Shown here: positions 17,742 to 28,011 of the stretch, piece after piece | Layout: each line of letters opens with the position of its first letter | Position numbering within the stretch: the stretch's first letter is position 1 | Source of the DNA: G051903925 sp051903925 | GTDB taxonomy: Bacteria; Pseudomonadota; Alphaproteobacteria; Zavarziniales; Zavarziniaceae | NCBI RefSeq assembly: GCF_051903925.1 | Contig: NZ_CP173678.1 | Coordinates: 3,348,001 to 3,412,000 of the forward strand | DNA: 64,000 nt | Reading direction: 5' to 3' | Program-made: the position numbers and the translations under genes | The notes under the pieces: generated by a model | What the model was told of the DNA's origin: nothing | Seen by the model: the letters and a program-made list of their open reading frames with translations, nothing else | The model's database searches: none

Positions 17742-18113
17742 TCAGTCCCGGCGGAGATAGGCGTGGCGCGGTTCCTGGGGCGTACCCTCCAGCACGCCAT
17801 CCTTCGCGGGCTGCCAGTCGATGACCGCCTCGAACTTGGCGGCCAGGGCGAAATCGCGGTCGGTGATGCCTTTCGCATCGTGACTCTGCAGCTTCACCTC
17901 GACCGTGTCATAGGAGACGGCGAGGTCGGGATGATGCCAGGCGACCTCCGCCAGGTGGCCGACGGTGGTCACGACCATCAGCGTGCCCTTCCACGAATGG
18001 GTGCGGTAGGTGCGGCGGATGAAGCCGTCGGCATAGGTCCAGCGGGGCAGGTCTGCCGCCAGCCGCGTGGCAATCTCGTCCGCCGAATAGGTGCGTCCCG
18101 GGTCGCGGGCCAT
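17742..18113 (-). CDS. Pterin-4a-carbinolamine dehydratase
   Basis: Removes water from 4a-hydroxy-tetrahydropterin, recycling the pterin used by aromatic amino acid hydroxylases; some bacterial members serve other pterin or molybdopterin roles. The 123-residue protein shows the family core: WHHPDLAVSYDTVEVKLQSH (two active-site His and Pro) followed by ITDRDFALAAKFEAV. The start at 18113 has a GGACAG site; a longer frame upstream is not protein-like. It is divergent from fdhD (55 bp) and lies with other pterin genes. Confidence 0.9.
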   Translation of the reverse strand: MARDPGRTYSADEIATRLAADLPRWTYADGFIRRTYRTHSWKGTLMVVTTVGHLAEVAWHHPDLAVSYDTVEVKLQSHDAKGITDRDFALAAKFEAVIDWQPAKDGVLEGTPQEPRHAYLRRD

Positions 18114-18168
18114 GGCCTGTCCTTTCCATTTGGGGCGTCGTTGGCCGAGTGTGCCCCACTGTGCTTCG

Positions 18169-19023
<855 letters not shown>

Positions 19024-19106
19024 CCCCCGGCGGGCCGCCTTGTCACCCTGCCGGGCGCCCGGCATGATCGCCCGTGTTGCATCGCATTCAGGGACCTGAC
19101 CCCACG

Positions 19107-19541
19107 ATGACCGCGGCGATCCGGGACAGACTGGCAGAGGACGCAGGCACCGTCCGTGCGGCCCCGGTGCCCCGGTCCTATCGCATCTTCGTGCGCAACC
19201 TGGTCGTGCCCTGGCACATCGGCATCTATCCCCACGAATACGGCACCGCCCAGCGCGTCCGGCTGGGCGTGACCTGCACCATGGCCGATCCGCGCCTGGC
19301 GCTGGGCCGGGACATCGACAGCGTCGTCTCGTATGAGACGATCGTGGCGACGGTCCGCGCGCTGGCCGCGTCCGGCCATGTCGAGCTGGTGGAGATCCTG
19401 GCGCGCCAGGTGGCGGAGGCCTGCCTGGCCGATTCCCGCATCCTGGAGGCCGCGGTGACGGTCGAGAAGCTGGACGTCTTTCCCGAGGCGGAGAGCGCCG
19501 GCGTCGAACTGGTCATGATCCGGCCGCGTTCCGACACCTAG
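19107..19541 (+). CDS. folB: Dihydroneopterin aldolase
   Basis: FolB cleaves dihydroneopterin to hydroxymethyl-dihydropterin and glycolaldehyde in folate synthesis; related enzymes feed methanopterin synthesis in methylotrophs. The 144-residue protein has the T-fold landmarks RIFVRNLVVPWHIGIYPHE, the active-site VSYETI, and the strands around VELVEILARQVAE and VTVEKLDVFPEAESAGV. The ATG at 19107 fits; a TTG frame extension is less likely. Its setting beside carbinolamine dehydratase, FdhD and DUF447 points to a specialised pterin role rather than a folate operon. Confidence 0.88.
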   Translation: MTAAIRDRLAEDAGTVRAAPVPRSYRIFVRNLVVPWHIGIYPHEYGTAQRVRLGVTCTMADPRLALGRDIDSVVSYETIVATVRALAASGHVELVEILARQVAEACLADSRILEAAVTVEKLDVFPEAESAGVELVMIRPRSDT

Positions 19542-19653
19542 CGCCACGCGGCGCGTTCCGCCGTCGTTGCGACCTGTTAACCCCCATCTGCTATCCGGAC
19601 CATGGGAACCGGGCCATGCCCCGGAGCCGCACGCTCAGGGGGGGAGCGCCGCC

Positions 19654-20247
19654 ATGATCCGGGACGTCATTCTGAGCACCATGGACGCCAAGGGGCGCCC
19701 GCACATCGCGCCCAAGCTGCTGCACAGCGACCGCGCGCGGTGGAGCGTCCTGGTGCCGGCCGACTCGTCGACCCATGCCAACCTGCTGGACGTGCCCTAT
19801 GCCGTGGCGAACTTCACCGATGACACGCGCCTGTTCGCGGGCTGCCTGACGGGGCGGCACATCTGGCCGCTGGCCCCGCCCGAGCGCGTGCGGGGCGTGC
19901 GCCTGCGCGACTGCCTGGCCCATGCCGAGCTGGAACTGACGGGGCAGGACGCGGGCGAGGGGGGGACCTGGTTCCACTTCGCGCCGATCCTGGAAATGAC
20001 CCATGCGCCGTTCCGCGGCTTCAGCCGGGCCAAGGCCGCGGTGATGGAAGGCGTGGCCATCGTCGCGGCGATCGACAGCCAGGAGGACGCGGCGGTCGAC
20101 CGGGCCTTGGCCGAGCTGGGTCCCCGGGTCGCCAGCGGCGGCGGGGCCGAGGAGCGGGAGGCCTGGGCCTGGCTGCTGGAGCGCGTCGCGCGGGTGCGTG
20201 CCGCGCGGGCCCGGCAGGGTGGGGGAGCCGGCGCAGCGGGCGCGTGA
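19654..20247 (+). CDS. DUF447 family protein, probable pterin/C1-linked flavoprotein
   Basis: A 197-residue protein recognised as DUF447 by its start MIRDVILSTMDAKGRPHIAPK, the NFTDDTRLFAGCL block, LRDCLAHAELEL and a C-terminal helical part. The family has a split-barrel FMN-binding fold and occurs mainly in archaea and in bacteria with tetrahydromethanopterin-linked C1 transfer; its exact reaction is unknown. The ATG at 19654 follows a GGGGGGAG site; 29 upstream codons in frame lack family similarity. The end is alanine/glycine-rich. It closes the FdhD-FolB-DUF447 run. Confidence 0.78.
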   Translation: MIRDVILSTMDAKGRPHIAPKLLHSDRARWSVLVPADSSTHANLLDVPYAVANFTDDTRLFAGCLTGRHIWPLAPPERVRGVRLRDCLAHAELELTGQDAGEGGTWFHFAPILEMTHAPFRGFSRAKAAVMEGVAIVAAIDSQEDAAVDRALAELGPRVASGGGAEEREAWAWLLERVARVRAARARQGGGAGAAGA

Positions 20248-20487
20248 ACTGCTGAAGGATCGCGCCTGCATTGCCCTGCGGATTGCCTCTCCGCATTCTG
20301 CGAGTGACCCGCATTTGCCGCAATGCTGCACTGCGGCCATGCCCCCCTTGCCGATCGGCTGAACACTGCCCACTTGTACTGGAGGCCAGCCTGCGTGCTG
20401 CTGTCCGCTGAATGACCGGTCGGTCATATGCCCTGCGACAGGATTGCCCCACCCCCTGAACAGTGCTTGACCTGGGTGCGCTGCACC

Positions 20488-20519
20488 GTAAACTGAACAC
20501 GTTTACGTTCACTGTTCAG
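20488..20519 (+). promoter_or_regulatory. Probable TetR operator before the efflux operon
   Basis: Nested dyads lie 13-44 bp before the regulator start: CTGAACA (20493-20499) with TGTTCAG (20513-20519), TGAAC (20494-20498) with GTTCA (20507-20511), and GTAAAC (20488-20493) with GTTTAC (20501-20506). This is the usual place and form of a TetR self-regulatory site. Confidence 0.65.
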
Positions 20520-20531
20520 GCGCGGTCGATC

Positions 20532-21161
20532 ATGCAACATCCTTCTGCGGCGCGTCAGGCGATGCGCGACAAGATCGTCGAGGCGGCTCGCGACCTGTAC
20601 TTTCAGGGTGGCGACGAGGCGGCCTCGATGCGTCGCATCGGGCAGCGCCTGGGTGTGTCCGCTGCGGCCCTCTATGGCTATTTCGCGGACCGGGACGAAA
20701 TCCTGGCCGAGATGTGGCTGAACGAATATGCCAACCTCCAGGACCGGCAGCGCGCGATCGCCGCGCGCATCGCCGATCCGGTTGAGCGCATCGTGGCGCT
20801 GGCCCGCGACTTCAGCGCCTTCGCGCGGGAGGAGCCGGCGGCCGTCGCCTTCATGTTCCTGCGCCGTGCGCCGTTCCGCGACATGGCGGCGGTGCTGGAC
20901 GATCCGCGCATGGCCGAATCGATCCGCCTCTACAAGGTGTCCGTCGCCGAGGCGGTGGCCCTGGGCCGCTTCCCCCCGATCTCGATCGACCTGCTGGTGC
21001 AGGGCATCTGGGCGGCGGGCCTTGGCGTGCTCGCGCTGCGGGACGCCAAGCCGAACCTGGACTGGGTCGACCAGGATGCCGCCGTCGAGCACGCGATCCA
21101 GGTCCATATCGAGGGCCTGCGCGTGATGGCTGCCCGCTCCGCCATGCGGATCGCCGGGTGA
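20532..21161 (+). CDS. TetR family repressor of the RND efflux operon
   Basis: A 209-residue regulator. The N-terminal TetR helix-turn-helix is at about residues 12-60 (KIVEAARDLYFQGGDEAASM, RIGQRLGVSAAALYGYFADR), followed by a helical ligand-binding domain with no named ligand. Start chosen at MQHPSAARQAM. The stop overlaps the ATG of the membrane fusion gene, so regulator and pump are one unit. A dyad operator just upstream suggests that it represses its own operon until an inducer binds. Confidence 0.92.
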   Translation: MQHPSAARQAMRDKIVEAARDLYFQGGDEAASMRRIGQRLGVSAAALYGYFADRDEILAEMWLNEYANLQDRQRAIAARIADPVERIVALARDFSAFAREEPAAVAFMFLRRAPFRDMAAVLDDPRMAESIRLYKVSVAEAVALGRFPPISIDLLVQGIWAAGLGVLALRDAKPNLDWVDQDAAVEHAIQVHIEGLRVMAARSAMRIAG

Positions 21162-22267
21162 TGTCTGCCCGGGCGCTGCGCCTGTCCGCCGTCGTTGGAC
21201 TGGCGGCAAGCCTGCTGGCGGCCTGTGGCGGCGAGCCGCCCCAGGCCCGGCAGGAGGTCGTGCGCCCGGTGAAGGTGACGACCGTCGCCCTGACCGACCA
21301 GACCCAGGTTTCGACCTATTCGGGCGACGTCTGGCCGCGGATGCTGAGCGATCTTGGCTTCCGCGTGGGCGGGCGGGTGACGGAGCGCCTGGTCCGCAAT
21401 GGCGACCGGGTCAAGGCGGGCGACGTACTGGCGCGCCTGGATCCTGAGGATCTGCGCCTGTCGCGCCGGCGCGCGCGCGAGGCCCAGGCCGCGGCGACGG
21501 CCGATCGCGACCAGGCGAAGCTGGAGTTCGAGCGCGCCCGGACCCTGTTCCAGCGCGGCCACATTGCCAAGGCGGAGCTGGACCGCCGGCAGACGGCGCT
21601 CGACATGGCCAACGCGGCGCTGGCCCGGTCGGGTACGGAAACCGCGATCGCCGGCAACCAGCTCGACTATGCGACCCTTGTCGCCGATCGCGATGGCGTG
21701 GTGTTCGAGACCCTGGCCGATGTCGGGCAGGTGGTCCAGGCGGGGCAGGCGGTCGTCCGATTTGCCGGTACGGACGCGCAGGAAGTCGTCGTCAACGTGC
21801 CCGAGGCGCGCCTGGCCGAGTTCCGCGACGCGACCGACATCCGCATCAGCCTGTGGAGCGACGAGAGCTTCCGCTCCAGCGGCACGGTGCGCGAAGTGGC
21901 GGCCCGGGCGGATCCCGCGACGCGGACCTATGCCGTCCGCATCGCCCTGGATACGCAGACGCCGGTCATCGCCTATGGCATGACGGCGACCGTATCGGTC
22001 AGCCGCCGCCTGGGCGAGCCGGCGATCATCCTTCCATCGACGGCCCTGGTCGAAAGCGACGGCCAGGCCGGCGTCTGGGTGTTCGACGCGGACAAGGGCG
22101 CGGTGGCCCTGGCGCCGATCCAGGTCGACACCTATGGCAGCGACAGCATCGTGGTCCGTGCCGGCCTTCAGCCGGGGCAGGAGGTTGTTGTGGCCGGCGT
22201 GCACAAGCTGGATCCCGGCATGAAGGTCCGCCGCTACGACTCGCCGCTGACGCTCAGCGCTCTCTAG
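21161..22267 (+). CDS. RND efflux membrane fusion lipoprotein
   Basis: The periplasmic adaptor of a tripartite pump. The 368-residue precursor begins with a lipoprotein signal (LAASLLAACGG, cleavage before Cys, about residue 22). It then has a split biotinyl-lipoyl domain (SDLGFRVGGRVTERLVRNGD ... LVADRDGVVFETLADVGQVV), an alpha-hairpin between them and a beta-barrel/C-terminal part (ITALVE-type strand ILPSTALVES). It begins in the TetR stop and is followed after 102 bp by the transporter. No outer membrane channel gene follows. Confidence 0.93.
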   Translation: MSARALRLSAVVGLAASLLAACGGEPPQARQEVVRPVKVTTVALTDQTQVSTYSGDVWPRMLSDLGFRVGGRVTERLVRNGDRVKAGDVLARLDPEDLRLSRRRAREAQAAATADRDQAKLEFERARTLFQRGHIAKAELDRRQTALDMANAALARSGTETAIAGNQLDYATLVADRDGVVFETLADVGQVVQAGQAVVRFAGTDAQEVVVNVPEARLAEFRDATDIRISLWSDESFRSSGTVREVAARADPATRTYAVRIALDTQTPVIAYGMTATVSVSRRLGEPAIILPSTALVESDGQAGVWVFDADKGAVALAPIQVDTYGSDSIVVRAGLQPGQEVVVAGVHKLDPGMKVRRYDSPLTLSAL

Positions 22268-22369
22268 GGCCAGGCAGATGGGCCGCGGGGGCGGCCCCAA
22301 GCTATAATCGACAGGCAGGGAAACGTCCCGGCGCACGCGCCCGGGGGAGCAGGACGCGCAGGCTGCACG

Positions 22370-25300
22370 ATGGACGCCCATTCCGGACCAGGCGACCTGG
22401 TCCCCGACCCATTCCATTCAGGTTCAGGCGGTCGTCCCCCCGAACCCCCGCGATCGAACGGCCAGGAGCATTACCGGGAAGGGCGGTTCAACCTCTCTGC
22501 CCTGGCCTTGCGGCATCGCAGCCTGGTCCTGTTCCTGATGATCGCCTGCGCCATCGCCGGGTTCTTCTCGTTCGGCTCGCTGGGCCGGTCGGAAGATCCC
22601 GACTTCACGATCAAGATCGTGGTCATCCGCGCCTTCTGGCCCGGTGCCACAGCGCGCGAGGTCGAGCTCCAGGTCACCGACCGGATCGAGCGCGCGGTGC
22701 AGGAGGTCGGCTATTTCGACCATACCCGCTCCTATGCCCGGCCGGGCGAGACGACGCTGTTCGTCACGCTGAAGGACTCGATGCCGCGCGAGGCGGTGCA
22801 GCAGGCCTTCTACCAGGTGCGCAAGCGGGTGGGCGACATCCGCCACACCATGCCGGCCGGCGTGATCGGGCCGTTCTTCAACGACGAGTTCGGCGACACG
22901 TTCGCCTCCGTCTACGCCTTCACGGCGGACGGCTTCAGCCATGCCGAACTGCGCGAGACGATCGAATGGGTCCGGCAGGAGGTGCTGGGCGTCCCCGACG
23001 TGCAGAAGGTCGAGCTGGTCGGCGTGCAGCCGGAAAAGGTCTTCGTCGAGTTCGAGAGCCGCAGGCTCGCCCTGCTGGGAATCAGCCCGCAGGCGATCTT
23101 CGATACCCTGGCGCGACAGAACACGGTGACCCCGGCCGGCGTGTTCGAGACGCCGCAGGACCGCGTGTTCCTGCGCGTCAGCGGCAGTTTCGGGACCGTC
23201 GATTCGATCCGCAACCTGGTCGTGGCGGCCAATGGCCGCTCGTTCCGCCTGGGCGACATCGCGGACGTGAAGCGCGCCTATGCCGACCCGCCCACGTTCC
23301 TGATGCGTTACCAGGGCGAGCCGGCGATCGGCCTGGCGGTGTCGATGGCCAAGGGCGCCAATGTCCTGCGCCTGGGCGAGGCGCTGGCCGCCAAGATGGA
23401 GACGATCCGGGGCCAGCTGCCCCATGGCATCGACTTCACCCAGATCTCGGACCAGCCGACGATCGTGAAGGATTCGATCGACCTGTTCATGACCAGCCTG
23501 ATCGAGGCGGTGGTGATCGTTCTGGCGGTGAGCTTCCTGAGCCTGGGCTGGCGTGCCGGGACGGTGGTCGCCCTGTCGATCCCGCTGGTCCTGGCCATGG
23601 TCATGACCGGCATGGAGATCCTGGGCATCAACCTGCACCGCATCTCGCTGGGCGCCATGATCATCGCCCTTGGCCTGCTGGTGGACGACGCGATCATCGC
23701 GGTCGAGATGATGGTGGTGAAGCTGGAACAGGGCTGGGATCGCATGAAGGCGGCCAGCTTTGCCTATACCTCGACCGCGTTTCCCATGCTGACCGGCACG
23801 CTGCTGACCGCGGTCGGATTCCTGCCCGTCGCCTTCGCGCAGTCGAGCACGGGCGAGTTCGCGGGATCCATCTTCTGGGTCGTGGCCCTGGCGCTGGTCC
23901 TGTCCTGGATCGTTGCCGTCGTCTTCACGCCCTTCATCGGCAGCCGCTTCCTGAAGCCGCATGCCGGCGCGGGCCACGGGCACGCCGTCTATGACGGCCG
24001 CTTCTACCGGGCGTTCCGGGGCCTGGTCGAGTTCTGCCTGCGCTGGCGCTTTGTGACGATCGGCCTGACGGTGGCGGCCTTCGTGGTGTCGCTGGGCGCC
24101 TTCGGCATGGTGCAGCAGCAGTTCTTCCCTTCCGCCTCGCGCGCGGAACTGATTGTCGACATGCGCCTGGCCGAAGGGTCGTCGATCGCCGCGACCCTGG
24201 AGGAGACCAAGCGGCTGGAGGCGGCGCTGAAGGGTGACGAGGACATCGCGCGCTATGTCACCTATGTCGGCGGCGGGACGCCGCGCTTCTACCTTCCGCT
24301 GATCCCCGAGTATCCGCAGAGCCAGTTCGCCCAGGCGGTGATCTGGACCAAGGGCCTGGAGGAGCGCGAGCGCGTCCGCACCCGCCTGCTGGCGCTGTTC
24401 GAGAACGATTTCGTCAACCTGCGGGGCCGGGTCAGCCGCCTGGAGAACGGGCCGCCCGTCGGCTTTCCCGTGCAGTTCCGCGTGATGGGGCCGGACCCGG
24501 AGACGCTGCGCGACTTCGCCCATCAGGTGCGGGACGTGATGCGCGCCAATCCCGACACGATCGACCCCCAGCTGGACTGGGAGGAGAAGTCCAGGCGCGT
24601 GCACGTCGTCGTGGACGAGGAAAAGGCCCGGGTCCTGGGCGTCGACTCCACGGCTGTGTCGCAGACGCTGAACAGCCTGATGTCGGGCACGACGATCACC
24701 CAGTACCGCGAGGGCGACGAACTGATCGACGTGGTCGCCAGGGCGGCCGCGAACGAGCGCCTGGACCTGGAGGGACTGGCGCTGGTCACGATTCCCACGG
24801 CCAGTGGCCGCGCCGTGCCGCTGAGCCAGGTCACGCGCATCGACTACGATTTCGAGAACGGCGTCCTGTGGCGGCGCAATCGCACGACCATGATCACGGT
24901 GCGCAGCGACATCCGTGACGGCGTGCAGGCGCCGGACGTGACCATGGCCGTCAACGGCGCGCTGGACGCGGTCCGCGCCCGCATGCCGGACGGCTATCGC
25001 ATCGAGATCGGTGGCGCGCTGGAGGAAAGCGCCAAGGGCCAGCAGTCGATCGCCGCGGTGGTGCCGCTGATGCTGCTTCTGATGCTGCTGATCCTGATGC
25101 TGCAGTTGGAGAGCATGAGCCGGATGGTCATGGTCCTGCTGACGGCACCGCTGGCGCTGATCGGCGTGACCTGGGCGCTGCTGCTGTTCAACGCGCCGTT
25201 CGGCTTCGTCGCGATGCTGGGCGTGATCGCGCTGGCCGGCCTGATCATGCGCAACTCGGTCATCCTGGTCGACCAGATCGACAAGGACATCGCAGCCGGC

Positions 25301-25600
25301 CACACCCGGCACGAGGCGATCGTGGGGGCCACCGTGCGGCGCTTCCGGCCGATCATGCTGACCGCGGCGGCCGCCATCCTGGCGATGATCCCGCTGACGC
25401 GGCAGGTCTTCTGGGGGCCCATGGCAATCGCCATGATGGGCGGCCTATCGATCGGCACGGTGCTGACGCTGCTGTTCCTGCCGGCGCTCTATTCCGCCTG
25501 GTTCCGCGTCCGCCGGGACGAGCCGCCGCTGCATCCGCACGGCGATTCGGCAACCGCTCCGCCCGTTGCCCAGGACCCCCGGCCGGTGCCTGCGGAATAG
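22370..25600 (+). CDS. RND family efflux transporter
   Basis: A 1076-residue inner-membrane pump that uses the proton gradient. It has the RND layout: TM1 near residues 47-67, large periplasmic loop, TM2-6, second loop, TM8-12. The proton-relay TM4 motif is present as LGLLVDDAIIAVEMM (about residues 433-447), and the second half has GVIALAGLIMRNSVILVDQI. Compared with AcrB it belongs to the shorter-headed AcrB/VexF-like class. A 40-residue polar N-terminal extension (PEPPRSNGQEHYREG) precedes the family start. Substrate unknown. Confidence 0.93.
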   Translation: MDAHSGPGDLVPDPFHSGSGGRPPEPPRSNGQEHYREGRFNLSALALRHRSLVLFLMIACAIAGFFSFGSLGRSEDPDFTIKIVVIRAFWPGATAREVELQVTDRIERAVQEVGYFDHTRSYARPGETTLFVTLKDSMPREAVQQAFYQVRKRVGDIRHTMPAGVIGPFFNDEFGDTFASVYAFTADGFSHAELRETIEWVRQEVLGVPDVQKVELVGVQPEKVFVEFESRRLALLGISPQAIFDTLARQNTVTPAGVFETPQDRVFLRVSGSFGTVDSIRNLVVAANGRSFRLGDIADVKRAYADPPTFLMRYQGEPAIGLAVSMAKGANVLRLGEALAAKMETIRGQLPHGIDFTQISDQPTIVKDSIDLFMTSLIEAVVIVLAVSFLSLGWRAGTVVALSIPLVLAMVMTGMEILGINLHRISLGAMIIALGLLVDDAIIAVEMMVVKLEQGWDRMKAASFAYTSTAFPMLTGTLLTAVGFLPVAFAQSSTGEFAGSIFWVVALALVLSWIVAVVFTPFIGSRFLKPHAGAGHGHAVYDGRFYRAFRGLVEFCLRWRFVTIGLTVAAFVVSLGAFGMVQQQFFPSASRAELIVDMRLAEGSSIAATLEETKRLEAALKGDEDIARYVTYVGGGTPRFYLPLIPEYPQSQFAQAVIWTKGLEERERVRTRLLALFENDFVNLRGRVSRLENGPPVGFPVQFRVMGPDPETLRDFAHQVRDVMRANPDTIDPQLDWEEKSRRVHVVVDEEKARVLGVDSTAVSQTLNSLMSGTTITQYREGDELIDVVARAAANERLDLEGLALVTIPTASGRAVPLSQVTRIDYDFENGVLWRRNRTTMITVRSDIRDGVQAPDVTMAVNGALDAVRARMPDGYRIEIGGALEESAKGQQSIAAVVPLMLLLMLLILMLQLESMSRMVMVLLTAPLALIGVTWALLLFNAPFGFVAMLGVIALAGLIMRNSVILVDQIDKDIAAGHTRHEAIVGATVRRFRPIMLTAAAAILAMIPLTRQVFWGPMAIAMMGGLSIGTVLTLLFLPALYSAWFRVRRDEPPLHPHGDSATAPPVAQDPRPVPAE

Positions 25601-25721
25601 GGGCGGGGGTCCGCGGCCAGGCCCTGCGCGGTGACCGGGATCACGCACGGGGCCGCCGGGGGGTTGACGGCGGAGCAATGCGCCGTGAACGTTGCGTTCC
25701 GGGTCCGCCACGAACGTTCCG

Positions 25722-26558
25722 ATGTATAGCCGCAGCACCCTCCTGATCGACGACTTCGTCCGCCGGCTGGAGGAACGATACGACCAGATGTATTCGACCA
25801 TGGACCCCGCGGTGCCCGGCATCCTGCGCTGGGTGGCGACGATGGTCATGGAGAAGATCTCCAATTCCGACGCGCTCTATCACGATGTCGAGCATTCGAT
25901 GCTGGTGACGCTGGTGGGCCAGGAGATCCTGCGCGGCAAGCACCTGATCGAGGGGGGCGTCGGCCCGCGCGAATGGCTGAACGTCATGGTCTCGCTGATC
26001 TGCCACGACATCGGCTATGTGCGCGGCATCTGCCCGGGGGACGAGGACGGCCGCTATGTCATCGATGACCAGGGCACGATGATCGAGCTGCCCTCGGACG
26101 CGACGGACGCCGCGCTGACGCCCTATCACGTCGAGCGGGGCAAGCTGTTCGTCCGCCACCGCTTCCAGGGCCATCGCGTGGTGGATGCCGAGGCCGTCGC
26201 CTCGAACATCGAGCACACCCGCTTTCCCGTTCCCGGCGACAACGATCCGACCTGGCTGGCGGAGTTCCCCGCGATCGTCCGCGCCGCCGACCTGATCGGT
26301 CAGATGGCCGATCCCGACTACCTGCGCAAGCTGCCGGCGCTGTTCTATGAGTTCGAGGAGACGGGCGCCACGGCGCATCTGGGCTATCGCACGCCGCAGG
26401 ACCTGCGCGAGGGCTATCCCCGCTTCTTCTGGAGCAATGTCCATGGCGAGATCGCGGCCGGGCTGAAGTACCTGTCCGTGACCCATGACGGCCGCCTGTG
26501 GATGGCGAACCTGTTCGCGCACGTCTTCGCCGAAGAGCATCGTGACGCACTGGCCTGA
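25722..26558 (+). CDS. HD-domain metal-dependent phosphohydrolase-like protein
   Basis: A 278-residue HD-superfamily protein. Metal-ligand candidates are intact: ALYHDVEHSMLV (about residues 51-62), the HD doublet in LICHDIGYVRG (about 88-98), an EH in SNIEHTRFP and an Asp in VRAADLIGQMAD. It is related to the HD/cyclic-nucleotide phosphodiesterase fold, but the substrate is unknown. The ATG at 25722 aligns with the N-terminus of the next gene (MYSRSTLLIDDFVRRL against MFRPKDLAIEDLLRRL). It is followed after 7 bp by that degenerate paralog, so the two are likely one operon. Confidence 0.8.
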   Translation: MYSRSTLLIDDFVRRLEERYDQMYSTMDPAVPGILRWVATMVMEKISNSDALYHDVEHSMLVTLVGQEILRGKHLIEGGVGPREWLNVMVSLICHDIGYVRGICPGDEDGRYVIDDQGTMIELPSDATDAALTPYHVERGKLFVRHRFQGHRVVDAEAVASNIEHTRFPVPGDNDPTWLAEFPAIVRAADLIGQMADPDYLRKLPALFYEFEETGATAHLGYRTPQDLREGYPRFFWSNVHGEIAAGLKYLSVTHDGRLWMANLFAHVFAEEHRDALA

Positions 26559-26565
26559 GGGGACG

Positions 26566-27438
26566 ATGGGCTCAAGCTCCGCCACCATGTTCCGGCCGAA
26601 GGACCTGGCCATAGAGGACCTGCTGCGTCGCCTTATGGCACGCCACGAGCAGGCCTTTGGCGGGCGCTTTCCCGAGCACCGCCAAGCACTGGTCGAGGCG
26701 GTGCGCCCGGCGCTGCAGCGCCTGGCCCGCACGGACGCGATGTATCACGACCTGGATCACACGGTGATCGTCACCCTGGTGGGCCAGGAAATCCTGATGG
26801 GCCGCATCGTGCGCGATGGCGATGTCCGCTCGCAGGACTGGCTCCAGTTCACGGTGGCGCTGGTCTGCTTCTCGATCGGCATGGTGCATGGCGTCTGTCG
26901 CGGCGATGCCCCGGGTGAAGCGGTGATCGACAGCCGCTTCACCCGCCGCCCGATGCCGCGCGGCGCCACTGCCGGGTGGCTGTGGCCGTACGTCGTCGAC
27001 CGCGGCCAGATGTACGTCCGCCAGCGCTTCCGCGACCATCCGACCATCGACGCGGAAGTGGTCGCCCGGATCCTGCGCGGTGCCCAGTTCCCGCCGCCGG
27101 CCGACGCCGTTGCCGACAACAGCTACGAGGCGCTGCTGCGGGCCGCGCACTTCATCGGCGCCGTGGCCGATCCGCGCTTCCCCGCCAAGATCAAGGCGCT
27201 GTTCCTTGAGCTTCAGGAATCCGGGATCTCGGATTCCTTTCCCTGGAAGACCCTGGCGCAGTTCAGGTCGCAGTTTCCGCCGTTCTTCTGGTCGATGATC
27301 CACCCACTGATCCGGACGGGAATGGACCTGCTGCACTACACGTCGCTGGGGGAGCAGTCGCTGGCGTCGATGCAGGCGCACATCCTGGTGGCCGAGCACG
27401 GCATCCCCATCGACCACGCGCTGAGCTCGCGCGGCTGA
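26566..27438 (+). CDS. Degenerate HD-domain paralog (likely pseudoenzyme)
   Basis: A 290-residue tandem paralog of the preceding protein, matching along its whole length (MYHDLDHTVIVTLVGQEIL, QRFRDHPTIDAEVVARIL, PRFPAKIKALFLELQESG). The metal ligands are lost: the HD doublet is FS (VCFSIGMVHG), the EH pair is replaced (LRGAQFP) and the later Asp is His (RAAHFIGAVAD). It probably does not hydrolyse anything and may regulate or pair with the active copy. The ATG at 26566 has an AGGGGA site; MFRPKDL at 26587 is the alternative start. Confidence 0.75.
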   Translation: MGSSSATMFRPKDLAIEDLLRRLMARHEQAFGGRFPEHRQALVEAVRPALQRLARTDAMYHDLDHTVIVTLVGQEILMGRIVRDGDVRSQDWLQFTVALVCFSIGMVHGVCRGDAPGEAVIDSRFTRRPMPRGATAGWLWPYVVDRGQMYVRQRFRDHPTIDAEVVARILRGAQFPPPADAVADNSYEALLRAAHFIGAVADPRFPAKIKALFLELQESGISDSFPWKTLAQFRSQFPPFFWSMIHPLIRTGMDLLHYTSLGEQSLASMQAHILVAEHGIPIDHALSSRG

Positions 27439-27481
27439 GGCGAGCAGCGGCCCGCGCTCCGCCTGTCGCTGCGCGGGTGCC

Positions 27482-27823
27482 TCAGGGTTTGGTGTAGTCG
27501 CGGGCGTTGACGGCGTTGAGCAGGCCGCTGCCGAAATTGCTCTGCGGCCTGCGGCGCGTGTTCTCAAGCAGCTGGCGCACGCCGGCCGGACGATTGGCCG
27601 CCTGCCGGGCCAGGCCATAGGCCTCGATCGCGATGGTGCGCTTGGTCGCCGGGTCAAGCCCGGCAAAGGCCCGCGAGGCGGCCGTCAGGGCGCGGGGCGT
27701 GCGCTGGGTCAGGACCACGCGGATCGTGCGGGTGGCCAGGTCGTCGGGACCCACGGCGGCGCTGACGGCGTCGGCCAGGATCGCCACGGCCTCGAGAATG
27801 CTCTCGTCGATCTGCGCACTCAT
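27482..27823 (-). CDS. Hypothetical protein
   Basis: 113 residues, mostly helical and soluble, with no signal peptide or membrane segment. The N-terminus (DESILEAVAILADAVSAAVG) is amphipathic and the C-terminus basic (NTRRRPQSNFGSGLLNAV). I do not recognise a family. It is convergent with the HD paralogs and divergent from the acylase gene, with its own 188-bp upstream region. Codon pattern and start context are consistent with a real gene. Confidence 0.6.
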   Translation of the reverse strand: MSAQIDESILEAVAILADAVSAAVGPDDLATRTIRVVLTQRTPRALTAASRAFAGLDPATKRTIAIEAYGLARQAANRPAGVRQLLENTRRRPQSNFGSGLLNAVNARDYTKP

Positions 27824-28011
27824 GATCGGGTGAACCGCCCTGCCGCTTGCCGGACCCTGATCCTAGCGGCAGCGGCGCCCGTACGCAAAGACGCGTGCGG
27901 GAAAGGCCCTGCTGAAATTCCGTGGGCCTTCCCATTCGGTCTGTCCGCCCTATGTGTGCAGGTGGGCTGACGCCGGCGTGCGGCCTACGGTGGGCCAGAG
28001 GGGGTATCTGT

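Noticed and set aside
22424..25312. Long minus-strand frame opposite the RND transporter
   Set aside because: Shadow of the real transporter; low-complexity, Gln/His/Arg-rich translation.
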